A stretch of DNA of 64,000 nucleotides from Candidatus Endobugula sertula (lineage in GTDB: Bacteria > Pseudomonadota > Gammaproteobacteria > Pseudomonadales > Cellvibrionaceae): positions 1 to 64,000 of the forward strand of contig MDLC01000005.1 in the NCBI GenBank assembly GCA_001723645.1, read 5' to 3'. Positions 48,551 to 58,201 of the stretch are shown here, piece by piece. A program made the position numbers and the translations under genes. The notes beneath the pieces were generated by a model, which worked only from the letters and a program-made list of their open reading frames with translations, had not been told where the DNA came from and ran no database searches. Position 1 is the stretch's first letter, and each line of letters starts with the position of its first letter.

Positions 48551-48715
48551 TTTTTCCTCCTGTTCCCCCGACCCTTTTATGTGGAAGAAAACACTTAAGT
48601 GCATAGTCAAAAGTAGCAATGATTAAATGCCAAAATTATTTGTCAGATTAAAGTGTGATAAGCGAAGCGGTTTATCATTAAAGTGGGTGCGTTTTATGCT
48701 GATAGTGGAAACCGA

Positions 48716-49621
48716 TTAAATGACCGCTTTCACCAAACGAGCAATTTCATTAAATTTCTCACCTTTGGGCACCGCTAAAAAGTCATGGCCGACATCATCA
48801 CGATGAATATTCTCATTGAGCGGGTACAGCTTCATACGCATAATATTCTTAGGGATAATAAAAAAGCCATAGCCATGTCCCTGCAATAATTGCATGACCG
48901 GTTCCTCCAGTAATTGATCACTGGTACGCTCATTTAACTCAAAAAGAATGGCGTCCGGCTGTATAGTTGATAATAGTTGGGAAGCGCCTGCCAGTACATC
49001 CGCTTCATAACCCTCCACATCAATCTTTACCAAACGTACTGCTTGTATTTGCTCTTGCTGGCATAATTCGTCCAACACAGCGACCTGCACTTCGACCTTG
49101 TCACAGTGATCACCCACTGCATTTCGTACTAAAGAAGCGGCACCTCGGTTACCCTTTGGAACCACCAGTTCAAGAGTATCCTTCTTGGCTCCTAGAGCAA
49201 CTGGATGTAGTTTAATATTCGTTGATTGATTGTGCTCAATGGTCTCCAGTAATTGCTTGGCCAATAGGGGGTTTGGCTCAAAACTATGCACAACTCCTGT
49301 GCTGCCCACCAAGTCGGATAGAGTGACGGTAACAATACCGATATTAGCACCAATATCAAAAACCGTGTCCCCTTCACGGATAATTTGCCGACTTATCCAG
49401 GTAATTTTCCGATCCAGATCTCCCATAAAAAAAGCGGCCCTGCCTACATAATCATCAAGATCAGCTAAGACTTCTCCACCAGACACCTTACTCCAAACAC
49501 TCCCCGATTCACGTCCGCCAATGACTCTGACAAGAGTTGAGTTTGCCACAGAAGCACAACCACTATAAAAAGGGTAACGTCTTGTTATCAGGGAAGTTAA
49601 TCGTTGTCTCATGCTGGGCAT
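48716..49621 (-). CDS. FkbM family methyltransferase
   Basis: 301-residue SAM-dependent methyltransferase of the FkbM type. Motif I is VFDIGANIGIVTVTL (about residues 97-111), followed by HSFEPNP and the VRLVKIDVEGYEADVLAGA acidic motif typical of FkbM. Substrates range from polysaccharides to small molecules; no glycan or biosynthetic gene is adjacent, so the target is unknown. It is monocistronic. Confidence 0.88.
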   Translation of the reverse strand: MPSMRQRLTSLITRRYPFYSGCASVANSTLVRVIGGRESGSVWSKVSGGEVLADLDDYVGRAAFFMGDLDRKITWISRQIIREGDTVFDIGANIGIVTVTLSDLVGSTGVVHSFEPNPLLAKQLLETIEHNQSTNIKLHPVALGAKKDTLELVVPKGNRGAASLVRNAVGDHCDKVEVQVAVLDELCQQEQIQAVRLVKIDVEGYEADVLAGASQLLSTIQPDAILFELNERTSDQLLEEPVMQLLQGHGYGFFIIPKNIMRMKLYPLNENIHRDDVGHDFLAVPKGEKFNEIARLVKAVI

Positions 49622-49772
49622 TTATTCTCTCCACTAATGTTTTTCAGCAATATACCACTTAGCAAGCCTAACATAACACGTCAAATGACACTATGACTGC
49701 CATTGACTAATCCTGAGATCATTAACAGTATGTTAAGATTGGCTAATAAACTACACTAAGGGATCACTTGCC

Positions 49773-50450
49773 ATGGTTATGACTACATCCCCCCAGCCCC
49801 TTTACACTATAGGCTATGCCACCAAACCAATACATACCTTTATTGCACAACTCAAAACACATCAGATTAATGCTGTCGCGGACATTCGTTCAATCCCTTA
49901 TAGCAAGGTGTTTCATGACTATCATCGCGAATCTATTGAAACGTATCTACAACAGAACCACGTACTCTACGTTTATTTAGGAGAGGAATTGGGACCGCGC
50001 TCGAAGGATCCAGACCATTACGATGACACCGGACAGGTGCAATACCACCAGCTTATGCAGTCCCCTCTATTTAAACAGGGGATTGAACGCTTAAATAATG
50101 GTCTGCAAAAGGGTCTTCGTATTGCCTTAATGTGTGCAGAAAAAGATCCTGCTACTTGTCACCGTAGCCTGTTGGTAGGATATTTCTTAGCGCGCCATTC
50201 CCTAAGTACTTCGCCTCTATCAGAAACAACCACAACTTGCCATATTTTACATATTACTCACGAGGGTCATATTGAAAGTCAACAAAACCTCGAACAACGA
50301 CTCTGTTCTGAGCATGGGATAGAAACCGATTTGTTTATGTCAGCAAATGAGCGCCAACAACAGGCTTATCAATATCAGTTGAAAAAAACTGCATATCGAA
50401 AAGCAAGCCCCAAAAGCCAAAACGATAGCCAAGAGCAGCGTAAACTCTAA
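49773..50450 (+). CDS. DUF488 family protein
   Basis: 225 residues. Family signatures: VADIRSIPYSKVFHDYHR near the N terminus, YLGEELGPRS, and the conserved MCAEKDPATCHRSLL with two cysteines and a CHR motif. Some DUF488 proteins are associated with iron-sulfur or stress functions but none is defined. The C-terminal 60 residues, rich in Gln and Lys, are beyond the conserved domain. The ATG and a second one two codons later are both usable. Confidence 0.85.
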   Translation: MVMTTSPQPLYTIGYATKPIHTFIAQLKTHQINAVADIRSIPYSKVFHDYHRESIETYLQQNHVLYVYLGEELGPRSKDPDHYDDTGQVQYHQLMQSPLFKQGIERLNNGLQKGLRIALMCAEKDPATCHRSLLVGYFLARHSLSTSPLSETTTTCHILHITHEGHIESQQNLEQRLCSEHGIETDLFMSANERQQQAYQYQLKKTAYRKASPKSQNDSQEQRKL

Positions 50451-50578
50451 CTGGTAGACATTTAAGAAACTAATGTTTCCACATCTGAAATAATATGATT
50501 TCCAGTGGGAACTTTTACCCGGTAAAGACCGTCAATAAAGTCATCATTTACTTAACATGACTTATTTGAGGCTTATAT

Positions 50579-51031
50579 ATGAAAGCAGTCCTATTTGCAC
50601 TGATTACCAGTGCACTGTTAACGTTATTTACTAACAGCAGTTTTGCTGGTGAGCAGTATACTAAAAAGGGATATGCTGTGAGTGGTTATGATACTGTTGC
50701 CTATTTCACAATTGGCAAACCCGTTAAAGGCGACAAAAATATTCAGGCAGAATGGAATGGTGCAAAATGGTTATTCTCTTCCGAACAGCATAAACAGTTA
50801 TTTTTAGCCAGCCCTGAAAAATATGTACCTGCTTATGATGGCCACTGTGCTTTTGCAGCAGGCGTCAATAAAAAGGTCAGTGCTCAACCTACACTATGGA
50901 AAATCATTGACGATCGCCTATTTTTAAACTTCAGTAAAGCCGCTAATAACCGCTGGTTAGAAAACCCTGAAGATTATATCAAGGACGGTGATGAAAATTG
51001 GAAAGAGCTTGGTAAAAAACCAGCGGCTTAG
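50579..51031 (+). CDS. YHS domain-containing exported protein
   Basis: 150 residues; signal peptide at about 1-23 (ending SSFAG), then YHS domain (YAVSGYDTVAYFTIGKPVKG; the cysteine in DGHCAFAAGVNKK). Related YHS proteins are thought to bind metals, often copper, but here the site cannot be proven. It ends with two tandem terminators, so it is monocistronic. Confidence 0.85.
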   Translation: MKAVLFALITSALLTLFTNSSFAGEQYTKKGYAVSGYDTVAYFTIGKPVKGDKNIQAEWNGAKWLFSSEQHKQLFLASPEKYVPAYDGHCAFAAGVNKKVSAQPTLWKIIDDRLFLNFSKAANNRWLENPEDYIKDGDENWKELGKKPAA

Positions 51032-51045
51032 TAGTTGTAACTCCA

Positions 51046-51108
51046 TTGCTCATATATCCATGAGCAATTTTTGCCTCTGATTATTCCCCAATATCAGAGG
51101 CCTTTTTT
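51046..51108 (+). terminator. Two tandem intrinsic terminators after the YHS gene
   Basis: First hairpin TTGCTCAT-ATATCC-ATGAGCAA (51046-51067) followed by TTTTT; second GCCTCTGAT-(11 bases)-ATCAGAGGC (51073-51101) followed by CTTTTTT. Two strong stops in 60 bases, between the convergent YHS and rpiA genes. Confidence 0.85.
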
Positions 51109-51161
51109 ATCTCTCAGTAGTACAGTGACTAATATGACGATTCATGGGTTACTATTGTTGT

Positions 51162-51833
51162 TTACAACACCCTCTTTTCAACGCCTGTTGATGTACCCAA
51201 CAAAAGAACATCCGCTCTACGAGCAGCAAATAAGCCGTTTGTTACCACACCCGCTATCTGATTAATTTTCGCTTCTAAATCAACAGGGTCTATGATACTC
51301 AAATTGTGCACGTCGAGAATTTCATGACCATTATCAGTGACTACCCCCATACGATACTCCGGATCACCACCCAATTTAACCAGTTCTCGTGCCACATGAG
51401 AGCGGGCCATTGGAATCACTTCAACAGGTAGAGGAAACTGACCCAATACATCCACCCGCTTACTCTCATCAACAATACAAATAAATTCATCAGCACAAGC
51501 AGCGACAATCTTTTCTCTGGTTAAAGCAGCCCCTCCCCCTTTAATTAAACATAACTGCCTATCCGTTTCATCTGCACCGTCCACATACACAGACACCCCG
51601 TCAATGCTATTCAGATCATAGACTGGAAGACCATGAGACTTTAGACGTTCAGCCGTGGCTTCAGAGCTGGCCACCGCACCATCAAACAAATGCTTAATCA
51701 ACGCCAACCGGTCAATAAAATAGTTGGCCGTTGAGCCTGTCCCAACACCAACAATGCTCTCCAACTCTAGCTTTGGCTGGATATAATCTACTGCCGCTTG
51801 TGCTACCGCTTGTTTAAGTCCATCTTGTGTCAT
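51162..51833 (-). CDS. rpiA: Ribose-5-phosphate isomerase A
   Basis: Interconverts ribose-5-phosphate and ribulose-5-phosphate. The start at 51833 ([10 protein letters not shown], 223 residues) is preferred, because the upstream in-frame ATG at 51869 overlaps a TATAAT promoter element. Family blocks [41 protein letters not shown] and the GVVTNGLFA near the C terminus are intact. Confidence 0.95.
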   Translation of the reverse strand: MTQDGLKQAVAQAAVDYIQPKLELESIVGVGTGSTANYFIDRLALIKHLFDGAVASSEATAERLKSHGLPVYDLNSIDGVSVYVDGADETDRQLCLIKGGGAALTREKIVAACADEFICIVDESKRVDVLGQFPLPVEVIPMARSHVARELVKLGGDPEYRMGVVTDNGHEILDVHNLSIIDPVDLEAKINQIAGVVTNGLFAARRADVLLLGTSTGVEKRVL

Positions 51834-51867
51834 GATTTGGAACTCTTTGGGTTTAAATGAGGTGGGC

Positions 51868-51892
51868 ATTATAGAGCGAATTAACGATAAAA
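51868..51892 (-). promoter_or_regulatory. rpiA promoter with recurrent ATTAACGATAAAA motif
   Basis: Minus strand: TATAAT (plus 51868-51873), five bases upstream of which stands TCGTTAATT within TTTTATCGTTAAT (plus 51880-51892). The same arrangement, motif plus five bases plus -10, is seen upstream of trhO. Confidence 0.5.
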
Positions 51893-51959
51893 AACGCTTA
51901 TTTCTCTTTCTATCATAGTTCTATTCATAAAAAATCTAACATCATACTATTTATTCAGC

Positions 51960-52277
51960 TCACTTTCTGGCCACTTTTTCATGAAGTATGATCGAGGTTA
52001 TCAGTCCTATTAAATAAAACAGTTGGCCATAACTCCCATAAGTCTGAAAAAAATGGTATCCGTCATCCATGGCAATCCTTAACAAGCCAAAACATAATAC
52101 CGCCGCTGAAAAATAGGCCCAGCGTTGTTTTTTATAGATAAAAAAACTAATCAGGACAGTAGCTAAACCCACCGCCACACCAAAAGTATGTCGTTGAAAT
52201 AACCAAACCATCCCCGATACAGCCAACACACTCAGATACAACATATTGGCTTTTAACCAAAAACGATGGTTATTCAT
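51960..52277 (-). CDS. Hypothetical inner-membrane protein (105 aa)
   Basis: Four predicted membrane helices: about 10-26 (ANMLYLSVLAVSGMVWLF), 30-45 (FGVAVGLATVLISFFIY), 50-66 (WAYFSAAVLCFGLLRIA) and 80-97 (YGQLFYLIGLITSIILH). I do not recognise the family. Its start overlaps the end of ubiI by 8 bases, so it is probably translated with ubiI and ubiH, and may serve ubiquinone synthesis or be a passenger. Confidence 0.65.
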   Translation of the reverse strand: MNNHRFWLKANMLYLSVLAVSGMVWLFQRHTFGVAVGLATVLISFFIYKKQRWAYFSAAVLCFGLLRIAMDDGYHFFQTYGSYGQLFYLIGLITSIILHEKVARK

Positions 52278-53529
52278 TATTTCTTATTGCTTGTTTTGCC
52301 AGCCAATTTTTTAACAGGCTAAATTCATTCACTTTTTTCATCCCTATATTACGTAACCAACGTATGGTCAGTTGTCTGTTGCCAAATAAGCGCTTAAGCC
52401 CTTCCATTAACAACATGACTTGTAAATTATGACCTTTACGTTGACGTTGATAACGACGTAATACGGAAGGTTCATAAATCACCATATCACGCTTAATGGC
52501 CCGTTCCAATTCACACACCAGAGCCTGCACATCTAGCAAACCCAAATTAACACCCTGACCTGCCAATGGATGAATGGTATGTGCAGCATCACCAATTAAG
52601 ACGACGCCATTGCTCATATAATCTACTGCATGACACTGTACTAACGGAAAACAAAATCGTTGACTAACATTTAGGATCGACCCCAGGCAATATTCAAAAG
52701 CGCACGCCAACTCTTGGCCAAATGCTTGCTCATCTAAACCCATCAACCAATCCGCTTTTTCATCTTCTACAGACCAAACAATGGAACAATACTGTTCAGA
52801 AGGGTGTTCCAGTGGCAAAAAGGCCAATGGTCCTGATGATAAAAAATTTTGCCAAGCAGTGTGTCGATGGGAGTTTTCCGAACGTACCGTCGCAACAATG
52901 GCTTTATGTTCGTATTCCCATTCTCGTACTGATATGTTCGTTAACTCACGAATTTTCGATTGTCCACCATCTGCCGCAACCAATAAATCAGCGGATAATA
53001 ATGATCCATCGGTACATTGCAAAACAACTCCTGAATCACTCTGGGCTAACGATTCAACACTGACACCACACAATAGCATGATATTATCCTGTTGCTGAAT
53101 ATAATCCGATACGGCACATAGCAATACACTATTTTCAACAATATACCCCAACTGTCGCTGCTGAATATCTGTAGCCCTAAAGTGAATACTTGCCGTTCCC
53201 TCATCGTCCCAGACACGCATTTCTGTATAGGAGCAGGCACGCTGAGACTGAATGACCTCCCAAACACCCAGTTTCTCAAACAATTGTTGTGATGTGTGAG
53301 TCAGTGCAACCACCCGTGGATCAAACTCGGGAGCATCTTCATCTAAAGACGGCAACTCTGGCGCTTTGCCAGCATCAATAACTGCAATCTGTAAATCTGA
53401 CTTTGGCGTTATATTTTTTGCGAGTAGCGCGGCACAGGAGGCGCCCACTAAACCTGCTCCAACAATAACAATATCGTAATGTTGGGGCCGTGTTTTTGTT
53501 GATGTGTTTTTCGAGCGTGTCGTCTTCAC
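52270..53529 (-). CDS. ubiI: Ubiquinone hydroxylase UbiI/VisC-type (2-octaprenylphenol hydroxylase)
   Basis: 419-residue flavoprotein monooxygenase of the UbiH/COQ6 family. FAD motif IVGAGLVGASCAALLA, NADH/FAD motif DLLVAADGGQSKIRE, and the FAD-ribityl motif GVVLIGDAAHTIHPLAGQGVNLGLLDV. The second UbiH-type gene precedes it by 5 bases. In E. coli such pairs act at different ring positions (C5 by UbiI, C4 by UbiH); assignment between paralogues follows gene order pepP-ubiH-ubiI. Confidence 0.85.
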   Translation of the reverse strand: MKTTRSKNTSTKTRPQHYDIVIVGAGLVGASCAALLAKNITPKSDLQIAVIDAGKAPELPSLDEDAPEFDPRVVALTHTSQQLFEKLGVWEVIQSQRACSYTEMRVWDDEGTASIHFRATDIQQRQLGYIVENSVLLCAVSDYIQQQDNIMLLCGVSVESLAQSDSGVVLQCTDGSLLSADLLVAADGGQSKIRELTNISVREWEYEHKAIVATVRSENSHRHTAWQNFLSSGPLAFLPLEHPSEQYCSIVWSVEDEKADWLMGLDEQAFGQELACAFEYCLGSILNVSQRFCFPLVQCHAVDYMSNGVVLIGDAAHTIHPLAGQGVNLGLLDVQALVCELERAIKRDMVIYEPSVLRRYQRQRKGHNLQVMLLMEGLKRLFGNRQLTIRWLRNIGMKKVNEFSLLKNWLAKQAIRNNE

Positions 53530-53534
53530 CCTAT

Positions 53535-54788
53535 TTACGCTATCCCCATCATTTGGTGGGCCAATACTTTTTTAGCGTGAGGCAATGCCTGCAAACCTAG
53601 AAAGCCCATCTGACGTAAAATGGATAAAGACAACTGTTGAGTCGAGAAAGTTTTCACCATCGCATCCGTTAAACCAATGGTAAGCTGCTGGTCACGCTCA
53701 CGCTGCACTTCATACTCTTTTAGTACCTTGTAGCTACCCAAGATCTGCTGCTTTTGATACGCTTGATGGAGAACATCAACCAATGTCGCACAGTCTCGCA
53801 ATGATAAATTAAACCCCTGACCACCAACTGGGTGTAAAAAGTGCGCTGCATTCCCTACGACAACCAAACCCGATCGAACTTGTTCGCTAGCCTGAACAAG
53901 TTGTAATGGATAATCATACCGCTGACCAACATCAATAAAGTAGCCTCCACGAAATCCAAAACACTGCTGTAATTCCTGTAAAAAATCACTGTTATCCAGC
54001 GCCATCAACCCCCCCACATTATCCGTGTGACGAGTCCAAACGACGGACATTCTATGTTGACCATCACAATCAGCCAACGGCAATAAAGCCAACGGGCCTT
54101 GCGCAGTAAAACGCTCATAAGCCATTCCTTTATGAGGTTTTGCCACTGCAATATTCGTCACAATAGCAGATTGTTGATAGGTAGTGACCACTTTGTCAAT
54201 CCCCAGACTTTGTCGTAATGGTGAATTAGCACCATCAGCAATAAGCACCAGATCCGTTTCCAATCGATTGATCGATTCACCTTGTCGAATACTAAGCACT
54301 GGCCCCTGTTGTGTAAACGTACATTGTTCAACAGTTGAGGCTGACAAACATTGGATATCTTTCTGTTGCTGCAATTGATGGCATAAGCACTGCCCCAACC
54401 AGCGGTTTTCAACGACATAACCTAATGCGTCCACCGAATACGTCTCTGCGTGCAGTAAGGTGCTGCCATAGTGGCCAGTATCGGAAACGTGGATATCTTT
54501 AATCGCTTCAGCATGTTCCTGTAACAAGTTCCATATACTCACATGGTGTAAAAGCGTGATGCTGCCCGCACTTAATGCCGTTGACCGAGCATCAAAACTA
54601 GGGGGTAAAATAGCAAGTTCAGAGGCGGGGGGGGCTGGGAAAGCAAGCTGTTCTATCAGCGCAACCGAAACGGTTTGCTGATAGCCATTAAATACTTTTG
54701 ACAACATCAGTGCCAAACTGATACCCACCATACCTCCACCGACAATCGTAATGTGTGGCATAGACCTATCAGTTCTAAGAAAGTCCAT
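53535..54788 (-). CDS. ubiH: Ubiquinone hydroxylase UbiH-type (2-octaprenyl-6-methoxyphenyl hydroxylase)
   Basis: 417 residues; FAD motif IVGGGMVGISLALMLS, DLVLIADGANSPLRQ, and VVGNAAHFLHPVGGQGFNLSLRD. It lies next to pepP, the position of ubiH in many gammaproteobacteria. The frame opens with an ATG that overlaps the pepP stop (TAATG), and another ATG nine codons later (54761, MPHITIVGGG) matches the family start better; either is possible. Confidence 0.85.
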   Translation of the reverse strand: MDFLRTDRSMPHITIVGGGMVGISLALMLSKVFNGYQQTVSVALIEQLAFPAPPASELAILPPSFDARSTALSAGSITLLHHVSIWNLLQEHAEAIKDIHVSDTGHYGSTLLHAETYSVDALGYVVENRWLGQCLCHQLQQQKDIQCLSASTVEQCTFTQQGPVLSIRQGESINRLETDLVLIADGANSPLRQSLGIDKVVTTYQQSAIVTNIAVAKPHKGMAYERFTAQGPLALLPLADCDGQHRMSVVWTRHTDNVGGLMALDNSDFLQELQQCFGFRGGYFIDVGQRYDYPLQLVQASEQVRSGLVVVGNAAHFLHPVGGQGFNLSLRDCATLVDVLHQAYQKQQILGSYKVLKEYEVQRERDQQLTIGLTDAMVKTFSTQQLSLSILRQMGFLGLQALPHAKKVLAHQMMGIA

Positions 54789-56107
54789 TAAGCGGTTCTC
54801 ATCAGCTGCTCAATATCAACAATTGCCTTGGGAACATCCTTTGACAAAACATCATTACCTTCTTTGGTAATCAAGACATCATCCTCTATACGGACTCCGA
54901 TACCTCGCCATTTTTTAGCGACGGTTTTATCATCAGGAGCAATATAAATCCCGGGTTCAACAGTCATGATAATGCCTGGCTCTAATAAGCGCCACTCACC
55001 ATCAATTTTGTAATCACCCACATCATGAACGTCCATACCAAGCCAGTGGCCAATGCGGTGCATATAAAATTGCTTATAAGCACCATTAGCGATTAATGCA
55101 TCGACTTCACCATTGAGTAATCCCAGATCAACCAGGCCCTGAGTAATCACTTTAATAGAAGCCTCATGAGGAGCATCCCAGTGATTTCCTGGCCTGGACA
55201 CATCAAGAGCGGCTGTTTGTGCATCTAATACTAGCTGATAAACGGCTTTTTGCTCTTGAGAAAACTTACCGTTTACAGGGAAAGTACGGGTAACATCGGA
55301 AGCATAATGTTCCAACTCACAGCCTGCATCAATTAATACCAACTCTCCATCCTTCATCTGTCGGGTATTTTCAGTATAATGCAATATACAAGCATTAGCG
55401 CCACTACCTACTATCGAGCTATAGGCTGGAGTTCTTGAGCCTGCTTGCATAAAACGATGCATAATTTCCGCTTCCAGTTGATATTCATACAAGCCGGGTT
55501 TACTCAGGCGCATTGCTGCACAATGCGCTTCTGCAGAAATCTCTGCCGCTTGGCGCATAACACGCACTTCAGCCGCACTTTTAAACAAACGCAAATCATG
55601 CAAAATATAATCAAGGTTTAAGAACTCACCAGGAGGTATCGCACCTGAACGAGCCTGTTCACGTAAATGATTTACCCAACCCATCACTTGTAAATCAAAG
55701 CCCTGATCACGCCCCATGGAATAATAAACCCGCTCACGTCCTTCCAATAAACCAGGAAGAATGTCATTAAGGTCTCCAATCGGAAAAGCATCATCCGCAC
55801 CATATTCCTCACAAGCACCTTCTGGACCTACCCGATAACCATCCCATATTTCCCGCTCACGGTTTTTTTCACGGCAAAATAAAATAGTCTCGCCATGATC
55901 CCGGCCAGGAACAATGGCTAATACAGCATCCGGCTCAGGAAACCCGCTTAAGTAAAAGAAATCACTATCCTGCCTATAGGCGTAATGAACATCCCGATTA
56001 CGCACCTTCTCGGTAGCCGCAGGCAAAATAGCAATACTATTCGGCTCCATATGATCAATCAGCGCTTTACGGCGACGAGAAAACTCTTGCTTAGTCATTT
56101 GAGGCAT
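54788..56107 (-). CDS. pepP: Xaa-Pro aminopeptidase
   Basis: 439-residue metallopeptidase that removes the N-terminal residue before proline. Two-metal ligands of the pita-bread fold are visible: LVLIDAGCELEHYASDVTRTF, GHWLGMDVHDVG and TVEPGIY with a following EDDVLIT. An N-terminal creatinase-like domain spans about 1-170. First gene of the pepP-ubiH-ubiI group; the TAATG overlap suggests coupled translation. Confidence 0.96.
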   Translation of the reverse strand: MPQMTKQEFSRRRKALIDHMEPNSIAILPAATEKVRNRDVHYAYRQDSDFFYLSGFPEPDAVLAIVPGRDHGETILFCREKNREREIWDGYRVGPEGACEEYGADDAFPIGDLNDILPGLLEGRERVYYSMGRDQGFDLQVMGWVNHLREQARSGAIPPGEFLNLDYILHDLRLFKSAAEVRVMRQAAEISAEAHCAAMRLSKPGLYEYQLEAEIMHRFMQAGSRTPAYSSIVGSGANACILHYTENTRQMKDGELVLIDAGCELEHYASDVTRTFPVNGKFSQEQKAVYQLVLDAQTAALDVSRPGNHWDAPHEASIKVITQGLVDLGLLNGEVDALIANGAYKQFYMHRIGHWLGMDVHDVGDYKIDGEWRLLEPGIIMTVEPGIYIAPDDKTVAKKWRGIGVRIEDDVLITKEGNDVLSKDVPKAIVDIEQLMRTA

Positions 56108-56424
56108 AAATAAGACCTTTAACCAGATACTGAATTACAATAATATAAAATAGAACAAGTAAGACATCATATTGTAAACTAATCAATCTGTACCTCAGCT
56201 AATATAGAGACTGACAGTATATTAAATCATAATGACTACGATGAGACATAGATTCACAATCGGTTTCATCAAACAAGGAACTCTTTAGTTTATGACTCAA
56301 CCGTCTGTATACAATAATAGGCTGACAGATGTTTAGCCTACCATGAAGGACTTCATTTTCGACAGAACGCTATAATGGCGCTTTAATCCACATAAATACC
56401 CATTTAAAGGGAGTTAATCATCCT
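56108..56424. other. Divergent intergenic region pepP-lipoprotein trio
   Basis: About 320 bases. Relatives often carry ygfB, zapA and 6S RNA upstream of pepP; none is visible here. The segment CAGAACGCTATAATGGCG (near 56362-56379) has a TATAAT-like box that could serve the lipoprotein operon. I see no structured RNA that I can defend. Confidence 0.4.
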
Positions 56425-57102
56425 ATGATAAAAAACAAAACAGCATTTTTTGTCTACCTATTCTCTGTTTTCACTACCATTGCTTGCGCCCCTATAGAAA
56501 GCCACCAAACAGTTGATATCAACAAAACCGAGACCTATCAGACACCCTATGCTGGAGAAAAAACCACTTTATCCGTAGGCAATTTTGAAAACCGATCAAA
56601 TTATAGACAAGGAATATTTTCCTCAGGCACTGACCGTCTAGGAAGTCAGGCCACTACCATTCTCAAAACACATCTTCAGCAAACAAACCGCTTTAATGTC
56701 GTTGATAGAGAAAATTTAACGCAAGCCCAACAAGAGGCAAAGTATCGTCAACAACAACAAAAAATTAAAGGTGCACGCTATATTGTCACAGGTGCTATTA
56801 CCGAATTTGGCCGCAAGTCAGTGGGTGATAAACAATTATTTGGTATATTGGGTTCCGGTAAAACACAAGTTGCCTATGCCAAGGTTTCATTAAATCTTGT
56901 AGATATTGTCACTTCCCAAATCATCTACTCTACCCAAGGTGCCGCTAAATACTCTCTCAGCCAACGTGAAGTATTAGGCTTTGGTACTGACGCCAGCTAT
57001 GATGCAACACTGACTGGAAAAGTACTTAACCTTGCTATTACAGAGACTGTCAATAATATTACGCGAGACATACAACATGGCTCTCTGATTTTTGAACAAT
57101 AA
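56425..57102 (+). CDS. CsgG-like lipoprotein
   Basis: 225 residues; lipobox FTTIA-C at about residue 21, then a CsgG/HfaB-like domain (LSVGNFENRSNYRQGIFSSGTDRLG, NRFNVVDRENL, GARYIVTGAITEF, AYAKVSLNLVDIVTSQIIYSTQG). CsgG itself forms an outer-membrane secretion channel; smaller relatives anchor envelope structures. First gene of a tight three-gene lipoprotein operon (6 and 20 bases between genes). Confidence 0.88.
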   Translation: MIKNKTAFFVYLFSVFTTIACAPIESHQTVDINKTETYQTPYAGEKTTLSVGNFENRSNYRQGIFSSGTDRLGSQATTILKTHLQQTNRFNVVDRENLTQAQQEAKYRQQQQKIKGARYIVTGAITEFGRKSVGDKQLFGILGSGKTQVAYAKVSLNLVDIVTSQIIYSTQGAAKYSLSQREVLGFGTDASYDATLTGKVLNLAITETVNNITRDIQHGSLIFEQ

Positions 57103-57111
57103 GGGGGAGTG

Positions 57112-57486
57112 ATGACGCATTACCTACAATATTCTGGTCTGGGCATTTTATTCGTCCTTTCTCTCAGTGCATGTACCACCACTAATAATGACCTCTATCA
57201 CTGGGGCCACTATGAATCTCTCATTCATACTATGTATAACGAACCAGGGTCTGCAACACCCGAAGAACAAATAACAACGTTGCAATCGGATATTGAAGCG
57301 GCAAAAGGTGGCAATAAACCCATTCCTCCGGGCCTTTATGCGCATCTGGGCTTTATGTATAGCCTCACAGGCAATATGGCATCAGCAGTAGACTTTTTTA
57401 ACAGAGAAAAAGAGCTCTTTCCCGAGTCGGCAGTAGTCATAGACCGCTTAACCAAACGCGCGAATAACATTCGCAATAGCCAGTAA
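57112..57486 (+). CDS. DUF4810 lipoprotein
   Basis: About 124 residues; lipobox LSLSA-C at about residue 20, then a small DUF4810-like domain: DLYHWGHYESLIHTMYNEPGSATPEEQI and GLYAHLGFMYSLTGNMASAVDFFNREKELFPES, which reads as a tetratricopeptide unit. The ATG at 57112 follows a GGGGGAG; a GTG directly before it is an alternative start. Family is found between a CsgG-like and a DUF799 protein; function unknown. Confidence 0.85.
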   Translation: MTHYLQYSGLGILFVLSLSACTTTNNDLYHWGHYESLIHTMYNEPGSATPEEQITTLQSDIEAAKGGNKPIPPGLYAHLGFMYSLTGNMASAVDFFNREKELFPESAVVIDRLTKRANNIRNSQ

Positions 57487-57506
57487 TCCTATAAGGACAC
57501 TCAACA

Positions 57507-58157
57507 ATGAAAGTACTTAAGTGCTATAAAAACAAAATCACTCTAATAGCATTGTTTATTTTGCTGGCTGGTTGCCAAACACCACACCCTTACGATTATA
57601 CAAATTTATTGAATAGCCAACCAAAATCAATCGTCGTCATTCCTCCAATAAATAATTCAGTGGAAGTCAATGCCCCCTACATATTTTTATCAACAATATC
57701 CAAACCATTAGCAGAAAAGGGCTACTATGTTTTCCCCGTCTCGGTAATAGACCACTTTTTAAAAGAAAATGGCCTACCCACCCCTGACGAAATGAATACG
57801 GTTCCTCTTGATAAAATTCGGAAATTTATTGGTGCTGATGCTGTGCTTTATACGAATATTAACAATTGGGGACAAAAATACCAGGTCATTTCATCAACCG
57901 CTATTGTCACATCAACATTAAAGTTAGTCGATACTAGAACTGGGGACCTACTCTGGGAAACCACTGCAGAAGCTTCCAGAGAGTCTGGCGATGGGGGTGG
58001 GGGCTTGTTAGGCGCAATAGCTGCTGCTGTAACAGAACAGATTATAGGCTCTCTGCATGACCAAACCCCTCAATTATCCAGATTGGCAAACCAAAATGCT
58101 ATCAACCATCCTCAACGAGGACTATTAGACGACCCCTATCGAAAAACATCACTCTGA
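57507..58157 (+). CDS. DUF799 (GNA1162-like) lipoprotein
   Basis: 216 residues; lipobox ILLAG-C at about residue 23, then the GNA1162/DUF799 domain (KSIVVIPPINNSVEVNAPYIFLSTISKPLAEKGYYVFPVSVIDHFLKENG, IGADAVLYTNINNWGQKY). The structural relative in Neisseria is a surface lipoprotein with a fold related to TolB-like N-terminal domains. The Gly-rich run near 175 is unusual but in frame. Third gene of the lipoprotein trio. Confidence 0.88.
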   Translation: MKVLKCYKNKITLIALFILLAGCQTPHPYDYTNLLNSQPKSIVVIPPINNSVEVNAPYIFLSTISKPLAEKGYYVFPVSVIDHFLKENGLPTPDEMNTVPLDKIRKFIGADAVLYTNINNWGQKYQVISSTAIVTSTLKLVDTRTGDLLWETTAEASRESGDGGGGLLGAIAAAVTEQIIGSLHDQTPQLSRLANQNAINHPQRGLLDDPYRKTSL

Positions 58158-58201
58158 GAGAAACCATAATGACATATTAAAAAGCGTCTAGATAAACGGA
58201 T

